Source: Eucalyptus grandis (taxonomy: Eukaryota > Streptophyta > Magnoliopsida > Myrtales > Myrtaceae). From it: a stretch of DNA of 64,000 bases. Where the stretch lies: positions 49,768,112-49,832,111 of the forward strand of contig NC_052613.1 in NCBI RefSeq assembly GCF_016545825.1. Direction: 5' to 3'. Positions 33,348-45,780 of this stretch are shown here, piece after piece. A program made the translations under genes and the position numbers. How positions within the stretch are numbered: the stretch's first letter is position 1; each line of letters opens with the position of its first letter. The notes below the pieces were generated by a model that saw only the letters and a program-made list of their open reading frames with translations, did no database searches and was not told the origin of the DNA.

Positions 33348-36300
33348 CTAGACTTTAACTTCCTCGAGCTTCAAAATGTTGAGTCTAGAACGGATAAAAT
33401 CGAATTGATTTTTCTCCAAAGGCTTTGTGAATATATCCGCTAGTTGATTTTTTGAATCAACAAATTGAATCGAGATTTCTCCATTTTGAACATGATCTCT
33501 AATGAAATGATGTCGAATCTCTATATGCTTTGCTCTTGAGTGAAGAATTGGATTTTTAGTGAGATTGATTGCGCTGGTGTTGTCACATCTAATCTCTGTG
33601 CATGAGTTTTCAATTCCAAAGTCTTGTAGCTGTTGTTTTATCCATAGAATTTGCGAACAGCAACTTCCAAGAGCTACATATTCTCGCTTCATTTGTTGAG
33701 AGAGCCACAATGCTTTGTTTCCTTGAAAACCAAGACACCGTCCGCTTCCAAGCAACGGCAAGTTCCCCGAAGTGCTTTTTCTATCAACTCGCAACCGGCC
33801 AGATACCGCTGTCCGAATATCCTTAAGATTAAAGTCTCCCTTCTTAGGATACCAAAGACCGATGCTTGAGGATGAAGCAACGTATTTAATAATACGTTTC
33901 GACCGAGATGGGATTCTCTAGGATCTGATTGAAACCTAGCACGATGCAAACACTCAACAAAATGTCGGGTCTATAAGCGGTAAGATAAAGAAGTGAACCA
34001 ATGATGCTCCTATATAGCTTTTGATCAACTTTCTTCCCTTCTTCATCTTTGTCTATCTTCAAAGAACTTGACATCGGTATGTCGGTCTTTTTGCACTTTT
34101 TCAGTCCAAACCTTTTGACAAGATCATTAGCATATTTTTCTTGATAAATAAAAGTTCCTTCCTTCAATTGCTTTACTTGAAGACCAAGAAAGAATGTTAA
34201 CTCTCCCATCATACTCATTTCAAACTCGTCCTGCATGGACTTAGAAAATTTATTGCACAGACTTTCATTAGAGGATCCAAAAATAATATCATCCACATAT
34301 ATTTGAACAAGTAAAACACTTTTGTTTTCCTTTTTGATAAATAAAGTAGTATCTACTTTACCTTTGACAAAACCATTATGTATTAAGAACTTACTTAGCA
34401 TGTCGTACCAAGCTCGAGGTGCTTGCTTTAAACCATACAAGGCCTTTTCGGTCAAGACTGAGTTTGGCTTCTTTGGGTCTTCAAACCCGGTGGTTGTTCC
34501 ACATAAACTTCCTCATGGATAAATCCATTTAGGAAGGCACTTTGACGTCCATTTGGAATAACATGAAATTTTTATAACAAGCAAATGCAAGTAATAGTCG
34601 AATAGCTTCTATCCTTGCTATTGGTGCGTAAGTCTCATCATTCCTTCTTCTTGCATGTATCCCTTTGCCACGAGTCTTGCTTTGTTTCGTACGACTCTTC
34701 CTTTCTCATTCATCTTGTTCCTGAACACCCATTTAGCTCCAATAACAGTTTTACCTTTTGGTTTAGATGTCAATTCCCATACATCATTAATGTTGAACTG
34801 TCTCGAGTTCTTCTTGCATAGCTTCAATCCAGCTTTCATCGATAAAGCTTCTTCTATGCTCTTTGGTTCAATTTCGAAACGAGAGCCACAAAGACTAGAC
34901 TCTTCACGCCTTTTGGATCTCGGTGCGAATTCCTTCATTAATTTCGCCGATAATGAGATCTTTGGGATGACCGGGACTTATGCTTCCGATTCTTGGTTGA
35001 TTTGTCTGCGTTGATGATCTCTTTCTTTATTAGAATCTTCACGAACAGCTTGATGCTTTGGTCTTCCGAGTCTAAGATGCTTCTTGAGTTGTAAGCTTTG
35101 GAGGGTGGAGGGGTTCGGACTCTTCATGATGAGTCTCGACTGGATTCATCTTGCGTAGAGTCTTGAAATTTGACATTCATTGACTCCTCCACAGACTGAC
35201 TCTTCTTGTTATAAACTATGTAGGCTTTGCTTGATGTAGAATATCCAAGGAAGATGCCTTCATCTAATCTTTCTTCAAACTTACCAACTCGATCTTTTGC
35301 ATTTTTCAATATAAAGCATTTGCAACCAAACACATGAAAGTATGAAACAATAGGCTTCTTACCTTTAAATAACTCATAAGGGGTTTTCTCTAGAATAGGT
35401 CTTAAGAAGACTCTATTGATGATATAGCATGCTTTGTTGAAACTTGACTTCAGCCCAAAATCGTGAAGAAATCTTACTTTCAATTAAAAGAGTTCTAGCC
35501 ATTTCTTGAAGAGATCTATTCTTTCTTTCCACAACTCCATTTTGCTGAGGAGTATATGGAGAGGAGAACACATGCTTAAAGCCAGATTCATCACAAAATT
35601 TTGTAAAATCTTGATTTTCAAATTCACCTCCATGATATGTTCTTATACTTGAGATAACACATCATTTTCATTTTGAACCTTTTTAGCAAATTTTTCAAAA
35701 TACGAGAAGGTTTCGGACTTACTTGCAAGGAAATATACCCAAGTAAAGCGGGAGTAATCGTCCACAATTACTAGGCAATATTTCTTACCTCCAATGTTCT
35801 CGGTTCTGGTTGGTCCGAAGATATCCATATGCAGCAACTGTAGTACATGATTAGCAAAGACATGTTTTATTGGCTTAAATGAATTTCTTACCTGCTTTCC
35901 CAGAATACATGGAGTGCATGGATCGGAGTCTTTGGTATGGTAATTTGGGTAGACCTCGAACAAGCTGCTTTGATGAGATTTTGGCTAATTACTTCATATT
36001 GACATGACCAAGCTTTACGTGCCATAAGCTTGCTTCGTCTTGAATTGAGATTAGGCATTGCGATTCATTTGGTTTTACATCCGGAAGATAGATGTTTCCA
36101 TGTCTTCGACCCATGAAAGACGAGTAGAGTCTTTGCGATTCCAACATGTTCCTTCTTGAAAGAAGATCTTAAAACCGGTATCACACAATTGACTAATGCT
36201 TTGAGAAGATTGTAATTGAGTCCTTCCACTAGGGAAACATTACTTATTGTGAGATTTCCGATTTTCACGATTCCAAATCCCACAATACTTCCTTTGCTAT

Positions 36301-36430
36301 TTCCTCCAAATGAAACTTTTCCACCATTTACTTGAACAAGCTTTATGAAGCAATTTGAGTCTCCTGTCATGTGTCTTGAGCATCCACTGTCAAGATACCA
36401 CTTTACCTTTTTCTTGACGGAGACCTGCAT
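33348..36430 (-). pseudogene. SIRE-like element pol remnant (protease, integrase, RT, RNase H)
   Basis: From 36430 down: protease YLDSGCSRHMTG (36065-36430); integrase core LLHMDIFGPTR and VDDYSRFTWVYFL (35643-35963); integrase C-terminal part PYELFKGKKP and FGCKCFILKN (35124-35483); RT start KWVFRNKMNEKG and KARLVAKGY (34618-34938); RT catalytic YVDDIIFGS with FFLGLQVKQ (33886-34455); RNase H LWLSQQMKREYVALGS, DNTSAINLTKNP and ADIFTKPL (33348-33794). The blocks are in different frames, with short broken links between them, so the polyprotein is dead. Confidence 0.92.
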
Positions 36431-38135
36431 TTAAAATAGAGTCTCAAGCTTTCTTTGGTACCCAAACTTTCTTGGGTCCTTTGGTGTTAGTAAGATAAAC
36501 AGTATTAGCCCATACTTTCTTAACGGTTTCCAAACCATAGGACACTCTTTTTCAAAGTGATCCGGACTGTTACACTTTGAACACCTAAGGGCATTTCGAC
36601 CTACAGACTTTACAAAAACTTTCTTGAAATGATTTTTGTAAGCCTCTCTCGAGGGTCTTTCCTTAATTCTTTGTTTTACTTTCGGAAAATCAATCAAGGG
36701 AATTGTTTCTGTTGTCATACCTAGACTGGATTTATTAAAGTAAGGTCTTTGAGCTGAAAGAATTTTTTCAAGTTTTTCGGACCCTATTGAAAATTTCTTT
36801 GAAAGATTTGATAAATCAGTTTTTAAAAGGGCATTTTCTTTCAAAAGATTATCTTCATTTTCTTTAAGAGTGGAAACATTCAAGTCTAAACTTTTAACTC
36901 TTTCTTCTAAAACGTTTTCCTTTTGTTTTAGAGCTGAGTTTTCCTTTTTAAGTTCGGAAATTCTTTTGAGAGAAGTCTTAAGACTAAAACACAGTTCATC
37001 AATGTATTTAGAAACTTTGACAGGAATTTTAAAATTACTTGCCTCAAATTCACCGTCCGAGCCTCGATCCAGAACTGAGTCCGTTGTGCCATCGGACATA
37101 GGTTGGCATATTCATTATCACTTTCTTCATACTCAGTATCACTCCAGGTTTCGGCTTTGAGAGCTTTTCGAAACTTTTCAGCTTTTCCTCTCTTCTTCTT
37201 CGAAGAGGACGGTTAGTCGATGTGTCCCTTTTTCTTACATTCAAAGCAAACTACATCTTTGTTTGGTTCATCATCATCAACGACTTGGTCTGCTGTCTTT
37301 GAAAACTTTGTTTCTTTGAGTTGAACCTTCTTCCTTTTCTATTCGGTTTTTAAGAATCTTCTTATCATGAGAGCAAGCTCCTCATCGTCCATATCATCTT
37401 CGAATCTGTATCATCGAATCATCATTTGATTTTAATGCAATGGATTTCTTACATTTTGGATCTTCATCTTCATTGATTCGTTCCACTTCATAAGACTGAA
37501 GAGTTCCAATCAGCTCGTCGACATATAGTGGCATAATTCTTTGCGTCTCTCTTATTGAAGTCTTTATGTGATTCCAATCCTTGGAGAGTCCACGCGTAGC
37601 TTGTTTACCTTCATGGGATCTGAAATTGTTTGTCCTTGATTCTCAAGACCATTGACAATATCTCGTAAAACGGCTAAACATGTCGGTTATAGATTCTCCT
37701 GGTTTCATTTTGAAGGCTTCATATTGACCGAGGAGAATGTTAATTCTGGTTTCCTTCACTCGATCTGTTCCTTCATAGGTGATATGTAATCTATCCCAAA
37801 CTTCTTTGCTGTAACACAAGAAGATATTCTGTTATATTCAGTTGGTGACAAAGCACAATATAAAGAGTAAATTGCTTTTGCATCAAGTGCTTGTTTCTTG
37901 ATTATCTCTTCCTAAGTCATTCCGCTGGTCTCAACAGTTTCTTTTCCTCTTTCAGAGACTGATGCAGCTTTAGGAGTAATTCCTTTTTTTCTACAACGTC
38001 CCATTCCAGAGGATCCTTTGATCGTAGGAAAGCTTTCATCCTGTTCTTCCAGATGTTGTAATTTTTTCCATCAAAGTAGGGTGGTCTGGTATTGCTTTGC
38101 CCTTCCACCAGCCCTGGTGCTAGCATACTAGCCAT
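36431..38135 (-). pseudogene. SIRE-like element gag remnant
   Basis: Gag starts at 38135 with a typical N-terminus (RPPYFDGKNYNIWKNRM) and breaks near 37917. The middle is present but out of frame. From 37099 to 36431 the frame is open again: a long coiled coil rich in Lys, Glu and Leu, then a CCHC zinc knuckle CSKCNSPDHFEKEC with all four ligands intact. Confidence 0.85.
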
Positions 38136-38184
38136 GGATCTTTTACTCTGAAGTAAAACACTTCAAATAAAGTGAGTACAAGAG

Positions 38185-38197
38185 CTCTAATACCAAT
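38185..38197 (-). promoter_or_regulatory. SIRE-like element primer-binding site
   Basis: On the minus strand the 5' LTR is followed by ATTGGTATTAGAGC, complementary to the 3' end of initiator Met tRNA with one change. Confidence 0.8.
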
Positions 38198-39094
38198 TGA
38201 TATAGCTAGTATAAGTACCTAGAGGGGGGTGAATAGGTATATAAAGGATTTTTCTTGATAATTGTACAATACTAGACAGTTGATAGATTTGAGACAAACA
38301 ATAATCAAAGTAAGACTGAGAGAAGAGAAAATTGAACACGCGGTTTATAGTGGTTCAGCTTATTTCAAGCCTACGTCCACTCTTCTGCACTGACAGCCTA
38401 TTGGCTAGATTCCACTATGAACAAAGAGATGTTACAGCGTTGTTCTCCCTTGATTTCTCGGTGTAGATGATCTACCACACTCGCTCAAGGTATCACTAAG
38501 TATAGACACTCTTTGTGTATACAATTTTGCTCAAATGTATCGACTAATAATCAAGGTGCTTCAGACTCTGGAATTTCTCTATCGATCATGCACTAAAGCA
38601 ACTAGAACGTCTTCCTTTTATACTCCTTTATGCCATCATACCCGTTGGCACTTACCAAAGGAATTCCTCCAATCTACCCGTTGGACGGAATCAATCAAGA
38701 AGATCATTCGAGCTATTAAAGGAACCTGACGATAGCCCATCAATCATGTTCGCCCATACAATCGGGATCTTGGTTTCCAAGAATAGAACCTTCAAGAATA
38801 TTTCGTCGACCATCGGATCTTCAAACGATCTTGATTACGAATAAAAGAATCCGTTATATTTATCCATCCAAGAGATCTTCTCCAGAGGATAGGACTAAAT
38901 CCTCAACTAAATACTTCGGCTCTGGATTGCCTTCGTCACTGGATTAGAAAAACTGTCAATGGGAATAGTTTTGAGTCTTGAGTCTGGTGATCTGAAAGTC
39001 TTCAGACTTTAAACAGAAGGTCTGTATTTATCCAGACTAGACTGATAGAAACGTTTTGTCAGCTTCAAAATATTCTGGAAAGATTTCTCCAACA
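38198..39094 (-). repeat. SIRE-like element 5' LTR
   Basis: An 897-bp partner of 29605-30504; same ends. Confidence 0.93.
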
Positions 39095-41229
39095 GAAATG
39101 AGCGTCAAGCAAGGCGAGCAACAAGCAACAAACAAGCGAGCATCAAGCGATGAGTAGCACAAGTGACCAAAAGCAAGCGAGGCAAGTGTCAAGCTCACAA
39201 AGAAATTGTTTCTTTTGATTTTGGCAAATTGAAAACTAAGATGACAAATAAGACAAAAGAGAACGAGTACTAAAGAAGAATGCCGTGAAGAATGCCGTGA
39301 TGAGTTGTTTATACCCTTTCGGATGCCATAATGACTCTTCATTAAAACATTTTTCTCATTTGTAAATTATGACTATTAACACCATAAAAAATTAAAAATC
39401 TAAGTTATTAAAGAACGGTGTAAAATTACTTAGACTCCTCACTAATGAGCTGTTTAATATTGTTCCGCCGTTTATTTTAGGGTTTTTCTCTATATAAAAG
39501 ATTATAAATAATATATTAGATATAATATATATAGTCAGGGTTGGTCTAGGATGAACCAACCCTAAACTAATCAACTCGTAAAGTGCTGATCCAGGAATCT
39601 CAGGACCGACCCACTCTCCTTGAGAATCGAATCAGGATTGGTAGGGTTGGGTCGATCCAAGATGGACCCTAAACCGATGCTCACTCTTAGGGTTGGGGTC
39701 GATGTCATTTATAAAGGAATCTTTTGTTTGTCCAATCCAACAATTTTTTGAGTATGGTATGACCGTATGAGACATGGAGAAAAGTCAGACTGTGAGACAT
39801 GGAGAAGAGTTAAAGTGAGATTTGATCAACGTCCTAAAGTAAAACAATGATGAAGCATGTCCATAGCAATTGAATCGAAATTAATAAGCTCTCTCACGTC
39901 ATGCAGTGCGTTAAGTTTACTTCATTGACACCTAAATTTTTCATTTTATTAAAAAATTAACTACATAAAAAATTAAAAATTAATTTCTAAAAAAAGTAAA
40001 ATAAATCATTTTCATTAAAATGCATTGCACATAGACATTAAGGACAGTTGCATTATTCCTTTAAATAATTAGAAAAATATGTAATTAATTGATTTTTTTA
40101 TTTTCCTTTAAAAATCGGAAAAAATAATTAAAAATTATCTTTTAAAAACTTCATGGGCCATTTTATTTAATTCAGTGGGCCTTAGAGCCAGCCCGATTCT
40201 TAGCACAACCTGGACCGGGTCTCTTGACCGGGTCCGACTTCCTTTTTTTCTAATATTAAAAAATCTCAAAAAATATATTCATTAATAGATCATTCGAAAT
40301 ATCAAGAATTTAGAAAATTCTTAAAATATAAAAACTCAGAAAGTCGGAAAATATTAAAAATTCTGAAAAAATCTAGAAAAATCAAAAATTCAGAAAAATC
40401 GATGGAAAATTAGAAAAAAATCGGAAAATGAAATTCTTTAGGAAAATTCAAAGATATTAAAAATATTTAAAAACTCTGAAAAATTCTCAAAAAATAAAAA
40501 AATTCCAAAAAAAAAAAAATAGAATTCCTTGAAAAGCTTAAACATTTGTTTTTAGGTAATCTTCTTTAAAAAAGCAGGAGCTGTTTGATCTAAGATTGTG
40601 CTCAAAATTATATTAAGCCTTTAGGGCTTGACCTTAGGATTTCACTTATCCTTATAGGCAAATGCCATTGATTGCATCCTCTCGATATGACTTTGACTTC
40701 CTTTTAGCTTAGTTAGGATTGGCATTTATTTATCTCTTAGTGTTAGATGCTTATTTTCCCTTGCAATTTATTCAATACTTCATTTGGTTGTTGATTGTTA
40801 TTTTAATGATTGAACAACCGCATGATCACCTCATATGTTAGTTGTTAAGTTTAAAATCAATCCAATTTGCTTGACAAAAATCTTTTTTGAAATGAACAAT
40901 ATTAGATACCGAATTAATACTAATTGATTAATTAGTGTAACAAAATCCCTGACCTTAGATTCTCTATATACGTAGGAAATGAGGTACACTCCTATACTTC
41001 ACTTAGTTTTTAACCGACCCCAATAGGCTAGTGGTAACTCTTTATTATAAGATTATTATGAACACTCCAATGTCGCGGTATGAGCCAGAGAAAGCCCATG
41101 CCTAATCATGGGCCGCGGGCTTATTTTTTAGGCAATATCCCTAAATCTAAATATATTCCCTCCCCTAAAGGGTAGGTCGTGATAGTAGTTGCGTGGGAAA
41201 AGCATTTGTAAGAAGAATGCTGAAGAAAG
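39095..41229. other. AT-rich non-coding region
   Basis: 39100-39200 has GAGCAA/AAGC short repeats. 39530-39700 contains small inverted repeats such as AGGGTTGGTCTAGG paired with GAACCAACCCT. 39940-40520 is a degenerate array of AAAAATTCAGAAAAATC-like units with poly-A runs. A stretch near 39880-39920 resembles 49440-49480. No gene is recognised. Confidence 0.5.
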
Positions 41230-42173
41230 AGAAATAGATAATTTTTTATATATTTTGATTACGTATTCTTTTAAATACATCGAAATATACAGAGAATTCA
41301 TAATTATCTTTTCTACTTTGGTGCCAAGTGCACTTCACACCCAATGCACCTAAAAAACTTCTCCATTCTATTTCTTTCTACTTTGCATTCATGCATCCAA
41401 GCCAATTAATACATTCCCGTTGCTCGACAATGTTCAATCAAGTGCATCATTTCCGTCTAAGTAAGCAAAATGGTTGTGTTACGATGTCTCTGACATGTTG
41501 CTAAGTTGAGCTTTTCTTTTATACGGAGGTATTTTTTGATGCCGCAAAGACGCGTCTTCTCATAGTAAGTTTTCTCTCAGTAGTGCCTAGCTTATCCACT
41601 TGCTATAACCATGCCGATCATATCGGCCATGTTAAAGTTATTGTCCTGATAGCAAAGTTGACCACAAAGGACGCATACTGCTTGGCTTCAATTTCCCTTA
41701 TTCTTGACCTCCCACTTCTCATTTCGAGAAGTTGACTACACCACCAGATTTGCCACTGTCAGACAATCAAAATATTAAAATCTTCTTGTCAATGGAAGTT
41801 GGAGCCATCACATGCCCCACCACGAGCCTTGTCACCTTGGATTTGTTAAGGTAAACTTAATTGAAGATTATTGTTCTGATTATTTTTGAAACTCAAGTTG
41901 ATTTGTTTCATTTTAACTTGTGTTTGATTTATTTCAATTTAACTTGCCTTTGAGGGGGGATGTTAGCAATATTAGGATATTAAATGTCTTCTAGAGATAT
42001 TGAAGATATTTTCTTTGATTTTCTACATCTATTTTGATTATGCATATTTCATTTCATTTCCTTTGATTTTATCTATGTAAGCCTATAAATAGCCTCTTTA
42101 TGTATTATTTTCAATATATCGCAATATACTGAAAATTCCTAATTCTCTTTTATACTTTATATTTAACTCAACA
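41230..42173 (+). mobile_element. TRIM-like non-autonomous LTR element, copy A
   Basis: A 213-bp LTR (41961-42173, TGTTAGCAATATTAGG to ACTCAACA, with CTATAAATAG inside) is preceded by polypurine tract TGAGGGGGGA. A decayed partner of the LTR end lies near 41230-41320, followed by about 640 bp without any gag or pol similarity. Short LTRs with a short non-coding interior fit a TRIM. The same block recurs at 52360-53286, including over 150 bp of shared flank. Confidence 0.6.
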
Positions 42174-42358
42174 TATTGTTCATTTTATGGATTAGTGTCA
42201 TGGGAATTTTCCGATTTGGATTAGGATAATCACTTTCATTCCATCAAATAGAGAATAATATTTTTATTTATCAAAACATAGAATGATATTTTTTTCTTAA
42301 TAAGAAATATGGAATAAATTGTTCTCGAAACAACACGACAAACTCACGTGATAGAGGG

Positions 42359-42930
42359 ATGAAGAAAGTAAGTCATCTCAATTATCTTGAACAATCTTTT
42401 GTTAGGATGGAGAAATATCAGTTGAAAATGAATCCTCTTAAATGTGCATTTAGCATAAGAGTTGGGAATTTTCTAGGACTTCTGATTAATAATAAAGGGA
42501 TTGAGGTGGATAAGAATAAGGCTAAGGGTATACTAGAATTGTCTCCTCCGACTAGCAAGAAGCAGTTGCAAATGATAATCGGGAAAGTACATATTCTTAG
42601 AAGATTTATCACTAACTAGTCTGACAAAATAGATGTGTTTTCTCCTTTGTTGAAATTAAAAAATTAGGACGAATTCGTTTGAAGAGAGGAGTACCAACGT
42701 ACTTTCAAAAGGACAAATGCATATTTGACTAGTCCTTGAGTGTTGATACCGTCAAAGATAGGCAGGCCTTTAAAACTTTATGTGTTGGCCACCGATACAA
42801 CAATCAATAGTATGCTGGCACAAAAGAATGATGAAGGTAAAGAGCAGGTGGTGTATTATCTCAGCAAGATATTGAATGATGCCAAGAGCAGATATAAGGC
42901 GAGACTTGGCCATGAGCCGGCCCGAAGGCC
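42359..42930 (+). pseudogene. Ty3/gypsy RT-RNase H fragment
   Basis: The first block encodes the end of a gypsy reverse transcriptase: QLKMNPLKCAF, GNFLGLLINNKGIEVD, then PPTSKKQLQMIIGKVHILRRFI. The second (from about 42740) gives the start of RNase H: PLKLYVLATDT, then EQVVYYLSKILNDAKSRY. A stop and frameshift lie between, near 42620-42740. Neither the RT catalytic YVDD nor integrase is present, and the match ends abruptly near 42930. It is a truncated relic. Confidence 0.85.
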
Positions 42931-45780
42931 AGTCATGAGTCAATTGGCCGTTCAAGGATCGGTAAACTAAGGTTTAGTTATAGAGTATTCGACCATGGAA
43001 AGGTTATTCGATCATAAAGATCGATCGTGGACGATCACGTACCATCACGGATCGACGAACGATCATGGCTTGATTTTGCCCAGTCAATGCACTAGTCGCA
43101 AGTGATTTCGTCCGATCATTGAACTAGTTGTAGACAACCATGAACTAATCCCATGCAACCATGAGTTGGTAAGAATCGATCAATTTCACATGATTACATG
43201 ACAACCAATAATCGACCATAGATTGAATGAACTCAACGTGGTTCAATTTCGGACTGAGTAGGATTCATGGTGCAAAACCTTGGACTAGTCATAGGATTGG
43301 CTACAAGACTAGTCAGCAGGCCTAAGGATTGACCACATGACTGGCCAATTAGAATTAACCCACAAGCTAGCCCACGAATTGGTTAGAGGACCAACTAACT
43401 AGGCCAGGACCTAGCCAGCAAACCCCGTCGTGACTCCTTTTCTTGATAAAGGGGATTTGAACTTGGTTTGGCCAATCAAGCTGGATTGCGTCTGGCTTTG
43501 TTTGGGAATGGCTTAGGCATGAACCTCAGGCTAAATAAGGTTGTCGATCATAATCAAACTCAATTAATCCCTACCTAATGACAAGACCTTCAAAACTTAG
43601 ATATTTTCCTAACGTGCATTCAATGCCTTTGGCTTATAGTTAATTAATGCACATTAACTAAGAGTGGACACTTGGCATGCATGAAAGGCTCTTGCCTTGG
43701 AAGACAAGTTTGAAACTTGGACTTTGGCTCATTAATGAGGAGACACCTAGGCCTTGGATTAGCCAAATCTTCCTAGAAATGAGTGTGAATGAGTGTGGGC
43801 GAGTGTGAACGCAATAAATGAAGATAATGAATGTAGAGGCTTATGTGTCCCAAGTGATTAATGAAGAAAGGGTGACTCATGACCTAAAAGAATAATGGCA
43901 AGTGATCTTACAAGCCAAGAAGGGCGTCACCTCTCCTTCATAAACTTGCCACCTTTGCTCTCCTAGGTTATGACTGCCAGTTTTTGAAACCGCTGGACTT
44001 TTCTTGTTTTCCAATTTTATAAGAACTCTTTGTGGTTCGAATTTGGAAACATTTCCTTCATGAAAGTTGTTCAAAATATCTTGACATGTAACACACTTAA
44101 ATTTTAGATTTTTCTAAAGTGAAATGGTTGGGACAAATGCCCAATCATTTACCATCTTGAATCTGCTTAATGTAGTAAAAACAATTACCAGATTACCTTC
44201 TTGAATTTCTATAAAAAATTTCCTTTTGAATTTGGATATACTTCATTCACAAAAGTTTTAAATGACATTCATATCTACAACATATTAAAATTTCAAAGAG
44301 TTTTATGAAAAATTGGATTTCGAGATAGGTCTTTCTCCATAACCGTTGAATTTGCTCAACGGATGAATTGTTGGGTTATGTTCAGTGATCTAGTTCTCTT
44401 TCCACAAAACGAATTTTTCTAGCATTCCTTCATAAAAAAAAAAAAAAAAATTTGTTAATTAGATCTTCCCTACAACATATTAACATTTCATAATTTTTCA
44501 AACCTATTTGATAGGATAATGACATTGATTTCAGAAATTGCTTGAAACTATTTTTCACCCCAAGTATAAGAGAGTCACACGCCCAACTTGGAGGGTAAAG
44601 GGGTTGCACGCCCAACTTGATAAGCAAGCTAATTTGGAGTTTTCTTAGAATAAGATGATAATACATTAAATATCTTTGAATTCTAATTCTTCAATGCTAA
44701 GTTGAGGTGTCCCTTAAAGGAATAGGCCATAATGCCTCATAACCTAAAAACTTGGAGAGCAAGTTTGTGTGGTGAACATATCTAACCTAATGATTACTCA
44801 AAATCCAAACATTAAATGAGAGAGACTTAGTTATTGGCTTAGGTGTCCCCATAATAATTACATGTAATTATTCTATGATGACTCAACCCATTAGGTGGAC
44901 CAATGGAAAGATGAGCAAGTGTCGCCCGAATAAACTAAACTTGCCACCCATCTCTTTAGCTTGCCACATTCTCAACCTAGATTGTCCACCTACATGAAGA
45001 TGATTGGTCCATTTGAAAAGATCATCATGAGGGGTTTGCCTATAAATAGAGGCATTTCCCCTCCCCCCTCATTTCCACACCACCTCTTCCTCCTTCACTC
45101 TCTCGACCTCACCGTCGCCCTCTCTCTTTCTTGTGGTAGCGCCTCTCTTACCCATTTGCTCGCCTGCACATTGCTCAGTCACCTAGGCCGTCCCTTGAAG
45201 TATTGTAAGTAAAACTTACTAATATTTGGTTAGGATGTTGCATTACACTAATCCAAGCGTGTAGCGAGTTCTTAATTGAAATATTGTGACTATGTTCTTG
45301 CTTGAGATTCGTTGCGATTGCTTGGATCAGTTTAGATTTTGTTCCTTGATTGAGTTTGATTTTGGTTTGATTTGCTTTGGAAGAAGCCCATTTTGTGTGT
45401 GTATTTGATATTCTTTGGTTTTTGCTTTGATACAAACCTATTCGAAAAGCGTTTTTGTGAAACTTTACTATTTCCTTACAAAACTATATCCAACCGTTTT
45501 CACAAGTGCACATTCTAGTTTACGCCCCAAGCTTCAAAAAAGGGTTTTGTCGGCCTTGACGTATGTAGGATCACGACGAATTAGTCCACTTTTAGTCTTG
45601 ATGAGTATCAAGGCATATCATTCCCGAGTCAACTTGGTACTAGGTCAGTGAATATGTCATGACGGGCCAGTCCTTTCATGGTCTCAGTGCAATCTCCCGA
45701 GCCAAGTCTGGTACTAGGTTAGTAAACATGTCATGATGGGCCGATCCTATCATAGTCTTGGTGCGATATCGAGGTATATC
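42931..45780. other. Non-coding, possibly a long gypsy LTR or untranslated region
   Basis: No genes are seen. It follows the gypsy RNase H fragment on the same strand and contains a strong TATA box (TATAAATAGA, 45041-45050) followed by a CT-rich stretch, as at an LTR promoter. Long imperfect repeats around 45590-45780 use CATGTCATGA(C/T)GGGCC and GAGCCAAGT motifs. I could not find both ends or a second LTR, so the LTR reading is only a suggestion. Confidence 0.35.
45041..45050 (+). promoter_or_regulatory. Candidate TATA box
   Basis: TATAAATAGA is followed about 30 bp later by a pyrimidine-rich stretch suited to transcription initiation. It is probably part of a decayed LTR rather than a host gene promoter, because no coding sequence follows. 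Confidence 0.4.

Larger units (their letters stand above)
29600..39099 (-). mobile_element. SIRE-like Ty1/copia retrotransposon, 9.5 kb
   Basis: LTRs at 29605-30504 (3') and 38198-39094 (5') are about 96 percent alike by eye. Candidate TSDs are GAAGT (29600-29604) and GAAAT (39095-39099), 4 of 5 bases. Primer-binding site TTGGTATTAGAGC (minus strand) follows the 5' LTR and polypurine tract AAAAAGGGGGAGAT precedes the 3' LTR. Order on the minus strand: gag, protease, integrase, RT, RNase H, then about 2.1 kb of extra coding sequence before the polypurine tract. Size and the extra 3' coding block fit the SIRE/Maximus lineage. Many frameshifts and stops make it defective. Confidence 0.93.

Noticed and set aside
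43000..43100. Cluster of GATC/CGATC short repeats as a possible regulatory array
   Set aside because: Irregular spacing and no match to a known site; it is probably decayed repeat DNA.
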